Program-made: the position numbers and the translations under genes
Source: Ophiosphaerella korrae
Lineage: Eukaryota > Ascomycota > Dothideomycetes > Pleosporales > Phaeosphaeriaceae
Direction: 5' to 3'
DNA: 64,000 nt
Assembly: GCA_028456385.1 (NCBI GenBank)
Contig: JALNQF010000196.1
Span: 1 to 64,000, forward strand
The notes under the pieces: generated by a model
Databases searched by the model: none
The model's input: the letters and a program-made list of their open reading frames with translations, nothing else
Told to the model about the DNA's origin: nothing
Shown: positions 24,270-34,456 of the stretch, one piece after another
Numbering within the stretch: the stretch's first letter is position 1
Layout of the letters: each line of letters starts with the position of its first letter

Positions 24270-25057
24270 CAAGTCACTGTAGGTTGAGTCTGACGATTTA
24301 CTGCAATCGGAATTTTTGTCATCAGTATAGTGCATCAGCTTTGGTTGGTAAAAGAACATGAACCATACCTGAAGATAAAGGTTGTCAAATAATTTGTGCC
24401 GCAAGGCTGTGACACAGTTTCCTCTCATGTATAGTTGGCGTCTGGTATGGTATTTAAAGAGTTGCTAACACCTTTCAATAGCATGCTACCACGCGACTGT
24501 GATCTCTCAAGCTCACCCTGTTTCTACCTAAGGTACTGGCCACACGTTGCGCTTGTGGCAGATTATCCTTGTTCACTGTGCGGACCATGTCTGACCGCGT
24601 CTTTCGGGTTCAAATCAGGTAGCGTACGCAAGCCATCAGAGTGCCTGTTTCGTACATGGTTGAGCATGATGCGATGTGACTCTAGGTACATACAGCTGAG
24701 TCTCAACCAATCGGTTTCCAGAAAGTACCCGTGCACAGGTAATGTAGAGACCTGATGCATGCAGTCAGCTGTGCCGTTTTGAATAACGACAACTTCGCCG
24801 AAGTCGATAGCTGTCGCTAGCTATAATCGTGTTTGCCGGCCGACTCTGAGGTTGCATGCATGACCCCAGTACGGAAAACGTAGATTGGGCTTTAGGAAGT
24901 TGCCTAGTTAAGGACGCGAAAGTCTTTGCGAACAGTAAGGCCTTTCCCTTCACAGCCGCTTCGACCTCGTGTTTGTAAAAGTCTGTCCTAGGGAATTTTA
25001 CTACGAACCGTCCCACGACAATCTCATTCATATCACTAAACTACCAACGTAAATATC
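24270..25057. promoter_or_regulatory. Divergent promoter region between two lectin genes
   Basis: 788 bp separate the start codons of two paralogous genes transcribed away from each other. A minus-strand frame continues upstream of 24,269 to 24,428, but it lacks similarity to the paralog and is probably 5' UTR. The layout allows shared regulation of the pair. I see no distinct operator. Confidence 0.4.
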
Positions 25058-25841
25058 ATGGCTCCAATACAGGAAGGACTGTACTTCATCAGTGCAGATC
25101 AAAATATGAATCAGCTGCTAGAGCCCGCAAACTCCTTAGCCACTCTTACGACTAATACTGAAGTTGACCTTCTGGCTAACCTAAATTCGCCAGAGTCCAG
25201 CGTCTGGAAGGTGAAATCAGTGGCCCAGAAAAGCGGAACTACCACATTATATTCAATCACGACTGAAGCCTCCGCTGCACTGGCACTCAACCAAACGACT
25301 CGGGGTATTTACCTAGAGGCTTTAGACACGGATGATGAACGCCAGCTATGGGATTTGAGACCTGCACAAACAATCATATTTGGAACCACGTAGCAATTTC
25401 CCCCTCCCTATCTCATATACGCACTATTCTTACAGTATTGCAGCTCCGCACCAAGATTTCGATTAAGGAACAAAGCCGACCCCAGCATCTTCTTGGGCGT
25501 GGACAATGGCCCGCCTCCTATAGCAACAGGAATACGAAATCCTTCGGTCGCTCCCCAATGGACTTTCGTCAGCTTGGTAGTTTCAGGTATGTCTACACTC
25601 CGACAATGATCCAGTCTCGGATTTGAATGAATCCTGACCAAACCTAGCTGGAGGAAACGCTAGCAATAACAACTTGGAGGACATCAAAGCGAATCATGCC
25701 TGGCTGAGAGACATGTTATGGTACTTTACACGGCGCTACGCAAGCCGGGCGCCGGCTATTGTTGGGTACTATCCTTTTGAGGATGGGCATATCAACTACC
25801 CCAACATTTGGCTGCTGGGCAGACGCTTCCTTCAATCTTGA
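25058..25841 (+). CDS. Ricin-B-like beta-trefoil lectin with C-terminal extension (member B)
   Basis: Three exons, 25058-25389, 25444-25586 and 25648-25841, give 222 aa. Intron 1 (donor GTAGCA, acceptor TTGCAG) is less certain than intron 2 (GTATGT, CTGAC, CCTAG), but phase and paralogy support both. The N-terminus MAPIQEGLYFISADQN aligns with MMAVSDGYYFITSASN of member A. Repeat ends read SSVWKV, RQLWDL and PQWTFV, weaker Q-x-W motifs than in member A. The tail HAWLRDMLWYFTRRY...IVGYYPFEDGHI matches the tail of member A. Head-to-head with its paralog, so an inverted duplication is likely; the two have diverged strongly. No secretion signal. Confidence 0.75.
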
Positions 25842-27885
25842 TCTTGGCTCTAGCTAGGCTGCCGAGACTAGAGTGAGGTCGTTCGAGATAGCATTGGACG
25901 TATTATTTCCTAGCCCAGGTAGACAGGCTGTGTAGCATGAAGCCAACTGTATACATTTAAAAACAGCTCTACGATTTGGATTCATCGTGCAGATTGAAGG
26001 CTTAGTCGCCGCATCGATTCAACAATCGGAACATTAGCGTCCTTCAGATTCAACGTGGTGCATACGCGGCTATCAGCTACGGTGATGTATCGTGATCTGT
26101 ATGCTCCTTTTCAGCTGAGCATCCCTAACTTAGCTTTGATCTACGGTCGCCTCTAGTGCCAATAGCCGCAGTTGGGGTTTGGCACCAATGAACCCTTGTA
26201 ACCCTTCGCTTGGCTCCGAAACTCCAAATGAAGATATCCTGCAAGATGCAAGTCAAGCGATGATCCTGCCAACTATGAATTCAGTCGTATGTCAAAACAA
26301 CGCTTCTAAAAGAGTCTGGACTACTGCATTACGTATTGTCAGCTTGCTATGCATAGAGGTGTGCGACGAACCAACTACTACAGGGCCACAAAGCCTATGA
26401 TAGGATGGTCCGAACTTAGCGCCTTGTCGGTGGGTCCTTTCCTGCAGCGCTTGAACCAATGCAGTCCACCCTCAGCTGACTGAGGACAGCCTTTTGTGCG
26501 ACATCTTTGAACAGGGAGTAAGCGAAAGCGAAGAGAAGAGAACAATATAACCCTTGCAAGAGGCATGCTGGTCTAGCACAATGCGAGCTAGCGAACTTGC
26601 TGTCTGCATTTTCACTCGTCCATCTGCTCTCTAGAAAACGTGTGTATCTTGTAGCCTACCGACTAGGTACGAATGTTTGGATAGAAAAACATGATAACTG
26701 ACAAGTATCCGCAACTGTGCGAGGCTCAAATTACGTCTGATCACCTCATGTACTACTACCACTACCACCACCCCCTCTATGTCCCAGGTGTAAAGTCGGT
26801 ATAATTTTATCAGATAGCCGTTCGCCCTCTGTATCGTTTCATCGTGTGGAAATAAGAATTGGAAGCCTCTTAAATTATGCCCCACGTGCTTCATTCGTCC
26901 AAACGTCATAGAAACGAGATGTTTTGACCTCGGGACCCACTCCGGATCCGTGTTGCTAACTGCATTTGCATATCCTACAGTCCAATGAGTGTCCCTTGGT
27001 CGCAGGATGAGCGAAGAGCAAGATGAAATATAGATAACTATTCAGCATTTGGTTGCAGGGAAAAGTCTCAGCGAACGATGGTGCGAGCGAAATTTAATTA
27101 TACTGTCAAAGCCAACAACTATTCCAGATAACGCTCGTACCACGGTTACTGGGTGGTTGAGGTTTCTTTGTACAGGATGCGCTGATATTCCTTCAGTCAA
27201 GCTGTTGGGTCCATACTTACCTTCTCAAAATGGACACCACTTTACTTTTGATACCAGTACTGAAACATTGAATTGCTTAGCACGTAGAGTATGCCAACTC
27301 TTATAATTTATCGTTTAGTTGGCTCAGGTTCATCGAGTTTGAGCCTGTAGCGCTTAGAAGTTCCTTCGCAGGCAAGTCCCGATATTTTTCCAATCGAATG
27401 GTCCGAAACCAAAAGGACTGATTTGTTCGGTACTAATAGTATCATCGATCGGCTTGAGGGGAAAATCCACTTCCCCATCCTACACTCGAGTATGTAAATA
27501 TTTAACTTTGGTCGGAATTGGACATTTAGGTACGACCCCTGTGACGTCTGTTCTTATGCACCGGACGATTCCACTAAATTGTGCAGCGAAGATCGCATAG
27601 TAAGCCATGCAAATAGAAGACCAAGTCCATCACGGGTTGAGCGCATTTTTCGTCTCGTCGCTTCGTCCCTAACCAACCTGCCACCTCCATCGGTACCAAG
27701 TCACCAGTCTTGTTGAGTCACGTGACAACAAAGAACTATGCTCAGGCGAGCAAGATACCGATACCGCATCGTCGTCACATGTCCAAAGTATACCAACTCA
27801 AAGATACTGTACAAATTTCAATAAATACCCATAGAAATATGGGTCTCGTCCATACATACTTAATGTAACGTTAGTGATAGGTTGA
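25842..27885. other. Intergenic, no gene recognised
   Basis: About 2 kb without a supportable gene. Scattered frames of 60-92 codons show no splice structure or family resemblance. A short ACC/ACT-rich tract lies near 26,750-26,770. Confidence 0.45.
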
Positions 27886-28263
27886 TTAGGACTCCCAACC
27901 AGGAAGTGATTCATCTTCTTGGTTGAGCAACCTCAGTTTTGCGAAAGGCTTCCATCTTCTATTTGACCTAAGATCTAGAACGAGCTCCCTACCACCATTG
28001 ATGCTCAATGCAATCCCACTTTCTCCGACGGCGGGGAGACTAGGTCGAGTCGTGTTCACCACCTGGCCGTCGCATACATTCAATACAGTCCAAACTTGAG
28101 TGGTACCGGTCAGCAATTCTTCATAAATTACCCACAACAAGTTTCGATACGTAAATGAAAGATATTCAGTCCTGAGGATCGTTACACAGGTGTTAGCTAT
28201 TGTTCTTATTCGACTAGCGATGGTTGTGCTACGCCTTGTTTTAGCGACTCGTTGGGAAACCAA
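27886..28263 (-). pseudogene. Possible truncated third lectin-family relative
   Basis: A 125-codon minus-strand frame. From about codon 50 it reads GTTQVWTVLNV, then SGIALSINGGRELVLDLRSN, then LRLLNQEDESLPGWES and a stop. Three blocks resemble the intact pair: SSVWKVKSV, LALSLQAPGGLTITL, and LKPLNRNDQRQWW or LEALDTDDERQLW. The frame stops where the third trefoil repeat and the conserved tail should follow, and I find neither downstream. The first 45 codons look unrelated. Best read as a 3'-truncated relic or a mis-framed gene; the similarity is by eye only. Confidence 0.35.
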
Positions 28264-29447
28264 GTAGCATTAGCATTACGTACCGTGAGTACTCAACTTC
28301 ATATATTCCTTTATTTATTTCACCTTGAGTTCAAAGCAAATATGCGTGCACATCTCCGATATTCGCAGGTTATTCTTCTGAAAGTGATCGTCAGTTCTCT
28401 TTGTAAGGAAGCACCGTCTATTTTTTGTAACTTCGTCTGCGAGTTTTAAAATATCGGTACGTAAGGCTCTGGGCCCTTAAGTATAGGTTGTCATGTCCCA
28501 ACACGAAGCATTGAATTCCACCACGTCAGCTGTAGCGATGAGGGGGTAGACAGAGAGAATGAGATAACAGTAAATGCCGAACAGTTCCATGATGTAGGCC
28601 CAAATTGATTGTGTTGGGCGTTACAAGTAGGGAAACGCCCAGACTTATGAGAAGACCTTATACCCTTCACTTCCCCCCTTCTGCATTGTACCTAAACACA
28701 ACGACTAACGCTGACTTGACGCACTAAATTCAAAGCGTTCGAGGGCCAAAATAAGCAGAAGCTTATCCCGCTCTCATTGCCAAGGTTGATAGTTGAAGAC
28801 CTTGATCACGCCAAAGGTCCAATGCTCATTCGTATTTTCCACTCACATGTATTGTGATAGTGCTTTAAACCCTCCGATTTCGACTATTTTGGTTCTCACG
28901 CTTCAATGTCAATATAAATCAACACTATGACCCCTGGCTCTGCTTCTTTCACGCCTCGCAACAAGACGTTCAGGCTGACACATTCAATGCTGTTTACCAT
29001 TGAATTCATATCTGGGGGAGCTATACAGGGGTTATATAGCACCGCGTAGATGCATCAGGCCCAATTTTACACTTACCAGGCAGGTTATACGACTAATCTA
29101 CATAAGCGGAGGAGCAGGACTCGTGGCGGCAATAACCTGGTGAGATGATAGAATATGAATAAAGAGACCTGCATTTAGCTTCCATGGCCTCATCTAATAT
29201 AGTCTATTGAGTAAAATAGTCATCAATATTTAAAGACTGCTACGTTGAAGCAACACGTGCGACTTCAAACTTCATTAACCACTCTATGAACCATATATCC
29301 TAAATTTAGAAATTTTACAAATTCGCAGCATTAATGAACTCGTCGAATACTGTCATGACGACATAGGCTCCTTAGTTCACTTCTTGGGTGTTATGGCCTC
29401 GGTAATGAAGATGAGAGATTGATTGCCACCTGAGATCTCCGCAGACG
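28264..29447. other. Intergenic, no gene recognised
   Basis: About 1.2 kb with no convincing coding signal on either strand. It separates the lectin relic from the frameshifted rhodopsin-like gene. Confidence 0.45.
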
Positions 29448-30671
29448 CTACCTCTGAGACGGTGAAGAAGCTAGCTTGGAGCTCCACCAGCTTCTAAATG
29501 GATTCGAAAGCTTTGACCCTCCGAATAAGCCGGGGAGGATCGGTAGACAGACCGCAAGCAAGCCCATCTGCATTTCTAGGGTAAGCCAGAAAACTGAGAA
29601 GATTGTCATGACTAATCTTGTTAAAATATACTTTGTGGCTTGTGCAAATGTGAACATACGCGCTTCATCCAACCTCAGATCAAATCCCACAACACGCGAT
29701 CCATATCATTCTTAAAAGCGAAGCAATAGAGGCCCTTCTTAACCGTTATATTACATCATAGGAAGTTGTCTTCAGGTAAGAATTACAAGATACTAAGGAG
29801 AAAGACCCCTGTAACCCCGATCTTTTTCTCCGTTCTTAAGCGTAGCTGCCAAGTCTGCACGCGATTATTAGTCCTTATCAAGCTTTTCGCCAACCTTGCG
29901 TTTACTTACGAAAGGAATAGGAATTAATATAACGAAAACATTAGTAATAAAATCTGAATAAACAAAAATATCCGCTAGTTTCTTATAATCAAGGCATTTC
30001 CCAGCAGCCTCCCATGGCGGGCCCCAGAGAAGTTCCCATCCAGTCTTGCAGACAAAAAGATAAGGTAGAGTTATGCCACTGCCCCAGAGAAGAATGATAC
30101 ATATTGAAGCTGCAAAGAAGAGGTTCCTTGCGTCTTGACGGCTCCACCCGTCCACCACGAAGATGCGACGATAAAGGAAGAAACAGCTTAATCCGACTAA
30201 AGCGAGAGCGAGTGGAGCGATAGTTATTGTAACGTACTCATGCTGCGAAGTGTTAGACCAATAGTTCAGTGCTGGTAGAGTCATTCAGACACACCTTTCG
30301 AGTTGGGATTCCACGTGTCATATCTTCTAGGCTATTGATTAGATATCCCAATTCCTTAGTAGATACGCCTGCGTCCCTTAGTTCTTGGAAATCTATTAAG
30401 GCGTCCAACTTCCATGTAACGTACAGCATGTTTGCTGCCATGATAATTAAAAAGGCCTTCCTTTATATTGGCCGGACATCCAATCGCACATACTTAGGGC
30501 ACTACTAACAAGGCTTGGAATGGTCGGCCAATCATCTGCTTGAAATGGTTGCTTGAGTTTCCTACGAGCGCAGAAGCGTAGGGCCACCACATTGAGGTTC
30601 AGTACTAGTAAGATAGATAGGCATGAGAAGATGGTAGCCGGTGAGGGCACTCCCATATAGTATCCCGCCAT
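29448..30671 (-). pseudogene. Fungal rhodopsin-like multi-pass membrane protein with one frameshift
   Basis: Reconstructed exons: 30671-30494, 30434-30295, 30242-29910, 29854-29787, 29737-29660, 29611-29448. Introns are 48-59 bp with good donors (GTATGT, GTGTGT, GTAAGT, GTAATT, GTATGT). The readings match the fungal rhodopsin-like family of seven-TM proteins: ILLVLNLNVVALRFCARRK, QADDWPTIPSLV, LALVGLSCFFLYRRIF, FITNVFVILIPIPF, RTEKKIGVTGVFLL, ASIASLLRMIWIACC, FSVFWLTLEMQMGLLAVCLP. All junctions keep frame except within exon 5: after IACC the frame runs into TGA, and the expected GFDLRLDEA continues one base off in a GGG run near 29,690. Either a single-base insertion has inactivated the gene or the base is a sequence error. 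No CFEM domain is seen. Confidence 0.7.
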
Positions 30672-32290
30672 GTTTATCAAAGAGCTTACGAGTAAGTGTA
30701 GGCAGGAAGAACCAGTCGAGTAACGGAAGATTGACAAAGTGGAACACATTGCGATTGATTTCACGTAATATTTGAAGGCTTTGTTTCCTTAGGCCTTGCA
30801 GGGAATTAGAGCCCCCAAAATTTTCACCCAAAGCCTACATAGCCGCAAACCAAGGATTGAAATAGGCCCAAAGAAATACCGTGCTGTAAGCCTAGGCCGC
30901 ATAGATCTCGGAATCCGACGGATGTTACACTGTACTAGACTCTCTTTCTAACGTCAAGTATGAGTTTGTGAGGGTGTGCCTATGGATATAACATGTAATA
31001 TAAATCGTGATGCGGTGTAACAACACCAACCACTTGAAAACCACCGAGTGGGGTAGCCGGTGACAAGCATGAGCGCATCTTCGCCCCTTCGACGCAACTC
31101 TCGTACATTCGGGATTATTTGCGCACGCGACTTTAGTCTTTCCTTACTGGATATTAATTAGATACCTGTGAGCGAAAGATAATTATGGTTCGATCTCCTT
31201 CGCCTGGACCATAGCCCAAGTACTATAGATACCGCCCTTACGCTAGGACACATCCTAGTTCGTGGCCTTACAAACAAGCTCAATACTGTTAGTTTGGCAC
31301 ATTTTTCGATGGTCCCTTGGCCATATATTGTGGCATACTAGGATGCTCGTAGAAGTAGGGGGCAGGTACGGATTCGCAATCGGTGAGCTAAGTTGAATTA
31401 CTAGGTGTTGAGTAAAGCGCTCAGACACGTACTATAGGTGCCGATGTCCAGGCTCTTTGTACTCGAGCTTCACGACCTCAACGGAATTTAATGTGCGATA
31501 GTTTCTTGAAAGAATGGTCCTCGATTAGATAAACTTCGCCCTCCGATCCATCACCACGCACAGATCCATCTACCGCTCATTTTTTCATCATTCGTTGCAT
31601 CCGCTCCCAACACCGTTCCCCTACCACTTAAGCGTACTACACACTATGGACACTATCATCCTTCCATCAGCTGACGGGTAAGCTTACTAGTCGTGTCTTC
31701 ACATCTCTTCGATACTTCCAACACCTCATAGGTCTCATTCTCAACCATCCCACACCATTAGATACATTCTGTATTAAACCGCAACACAGCAAAGCTAACT
31801 TTTGATGGGCGTTATCAGTAAATGCATTATGCAAGAAAAGTGTGCGACCCTCTGAATGTCTGCGCGGTACGATGGTTGAAGCGTAGAGCGCAGGCTCAAA
31901 ATTTTATCTTCGGTGCTATATCTAACAGGTAAGCTCTATTGCTATCCTGTAGAGAAAACACAATTACCGCAGATAACTATCTACAAAGCGGCACATGCAT
32001 CCATGTGACCAGTAATTGATTATCGTACCTATATCGCGTCCAGACTTTGAGAATTTGATCTATTACCCTAGATATTAAAATTCCCATAATATACACACGG
32101 AATACGGCCTGTTTGTAGAATTTCTAGGGTTCGCCGTACGACGGAAATCTACAAAAAGCTTTCTGTTAGTTACTATACTTGGACATTCTCCGATATTGTA
32201 GCAAGACACGATATTCCAGGCTCTTGATAGTGTGAGTGGACCTGTGTTGGCAAAACTTCTACTTATTGCGTTACATTTATCGTTTTAAAG
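30672..32290. other. Intergenic; pyrimidine-rich promoter-like tract near 31.6 kb
   Basis: No gene is recognised. At 31,550-31,645 a strongly pyrimidine-rich strand precedes ATGGACACTATCATCC (ATG at 31,645) and a GTAAGC donor-like site at 31,679. This looks like the start of a fungal gene, but nothing coherent follows. It may be the stub of a lost gene or a distant 5' exon. Confidence 0.35.
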
Positions 32291-32626
32291 GTTATGTCTC
32301 GTAGGTTGGCAGCTCGCGATGCAAGAAAAGAAGCACATCTTCAAGATGGAACAAACAATGCCTTCTCGATAAAGAAATCCACTTGGCAAAGGTAAATTAC
32401 TATGCACAATCTCATTCTGACATCTGTGGATTCTGGAATCAGCGTTTTGGTCAAGGTATCGGGTTTCGAATCTATGTCGTCCTACTTCATGTCGTGGTTA
32501 TCACGGTGCCAATTTTATGTCTCTGATTCCCTGGCTTCCTCAATACACAAGCCCTCAACTATAAGCCTCCTAGTACCTACAATCAACAGAATGCTGTATA
32601 ATCCCGTATACTAAGCCAATGATCCA

Positions 32627-33338
32627 GCACCGGAACTAGCTTCTTTAGACCGTTTTCGCACCACTGAAATTGCATCGTCGCATCCTAGCTCGAGCATCTA
32701 CGCTGGCTCTCCTACGAAAGAAAACGGTAGAGTTTGGGATACCCTCATTCAGCGTAAGCTTTGGCAATCTCTCGAACCCCAAAAGTGCTTTCGGCTAATG
32801 AACATTCAAGCGCTTTACTTTGATGCTGAGGATGCTGAGCTTGCGTCTGCCGTTCCTTCTCTACAACATGCCAATTCCATTAGAGTACTTGACAGGGGTT
32901 ATCTTGCATCATTAGAAGTCTACCATCAGTTTCATTGCCTGGTAAGGCTGCGCACCTCCTGTTTCATACCTCTCATTGACATCTATGTTTCAGAGGCACC
33001 TACGCATGTGGGTCTTTAAACACAACTTTCACACTTTGTTGTCCGAAGCTGAAGGCAACTATTTCAAAAATCATCTGCGTACGTAATAGTTCGGTGCCTC
33101 AAGCACGAGAGAGAGAGAGAGAGAGCTAAACATCTTTGCGGGACACTGCATCGAAAGCCTTCGAGCGTGCATAACTTGCGATCCTTCTTTGCAGGCCAAC
33201 TTCTTCACTTGGAAGGAGGCCAACAACACCTCATCGGAGAGGCCAATGAAGCCATTCGAACCGGTCCTTCAACCTCGGAAGTGCGTGGACTGGGAATCAG
33301 TCGATGCTTGGGCTCGAGATATAGGAGTATTCCGCTAG
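32627..33338 (+). pseudogene. UstYa-like (DUF3328) protein, N-terminus disrupted
   Basis: Exons supported by phase: about 32627-32753, 32811-32941, 32994-33078, 33124-33338 (stop TAG 33336-33338). The encoded part reads NDPAPELASLDRF, LEVYHQFHCL, RHLRMWVFKHNFHTLL, GHCIESLRACITCDP, and ends CVDWESVDAWARDIGVFR. This is the UstYa-like pattern, a family including oxidases that cyclise fungal ribosomal peptides and help make other toxins. The first HxxHC motif (HQFHC) is intact; in the second the leading His is Phe (FAGHC). Upstream, a hydrophobic segment IYVVLLHVVVITVPILCL (about 32,460-32,515) fits the expected N-terminal anchor, but its frame meets TGA directly after and I could not splice it to an ATG. 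A (GA) run sits at the last acceptor. Probably decayed. Confidence 0.6.
33107..33125 (+). repeat. (GA)n microsatellite at an intron acceptor
   Basis: 19 bases of alternating GA within the last intron of the UstYa-like gene. Any of several AG dinucleotides could act as the acceptor; only one phase class keeps the frame. Confidence 0.85.
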
Positions 33339-34456
33339 CGCCGACACTGCTGAAGCCTTCGAATGTAGAGGGAAAATAGTGAAGAGCAAGATTTAGCATC
33401 TGAGAGACGTATTTGTCAGGCCCGTAAAGCAGTTTCGGTAAGGATGTTAGGCTAATGACAATAAGTCATGATGTATGTTGTGGTTTCTGGTGTACATGAG
33501 GGAGACATGCATCAGCCCACGGCACCTGGCGATATTGATGTGCGGGTCTTAGCAGCTGCGAAGGGTCTCTGGAAGAAACTTGGAGAATTCGTGTGCCTTA
33601 TATGGTTGATCAACACTTACAATCGAAAACGCTGCATTCTATTGAATTCTAGCTTTGGATATACGGACTAAAAGGTTCAGCTCTGAGCCGACAGCTTTTC
33701 TGCCTGGCGTGTAATCTATATTTTTTGACCTTGCATCGCCAAACTTCCTGGCTGGATGTCTCCTTTAGGAAAATAATAGATATAGAGAAGTACGATGGGT
33801 GTAAGAGAATAGGGCTTTTATTCTCTCAAGGAACGCCTAGGAAACCCCCCCCCCCCCCCCCCCTTATATCCTCACAAGTTCTGTATGCTTTATCCTGAAC
33901 GATTATGCCGCTCCGAAGACGACGAATCAAAGTCCTCAATACTAGAAGAATACATGCTTATACAGCACTAGGCTGACTCGGAGCCTATAGGGAATGGCCA
34001 CCGTGAGAGCAAGACTTTGCGTCGAAAGAGGGGGGCTAGGATAAAGCAATTAATATCTCGAACATGTAAACAAATACAAGGAAGAAACTATGCGTTGTAC
34101 TGGATGTAAAGCAATGGCATTTGTAGACGGTAGGTTCCGCAACTCTTGTCACTACTCCAGCTCGCTGCTATGCCCAACTCCAACAATTTCCGCCAGCGTT
34201 TGAGACTTTTATATCTTAAAAATATATAAGAACCGGAATCATCTCCAATCAAGTATTAATATTCTGACATTCAACCTCTAAAGCGCCATGATCAAAAGTT
34301 TTGTACCTGAGAATCCACGTGGGTCGTCAAAAAAAAAAAAAAAAAAAGTCTTATTCGACGCCCTGATGAATACACAATTCTACATACTACTCTTAACCAA
34401 GACTTGTGGAAGAGCGCTCGCGCGACCCCATGCGCATTCGTAAAAGTACAAAGCAA
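33339..34456. other. Intergenic with homopolymer runs
   Basis: No gene recognised. It contains a run of 19 C (33,845-33,863) and a run of 19 A (34,329-34,347). It lies downstream of both the UstYa-like gene and the transcription factor gene (convergent). Confidence 0.6.

Noticed and set aside
24600..24625. tRNA B-box-like GGGTTCAAATC
   Set aside because: The flanks do not form a T-stem and no A-box, acceptor stem or anticodon arm is found upstream.
31188..31202. tRNA T-loop-like GGTTCGATC
   Set aside because: No complementary T-stem or other tRNA arms around it.
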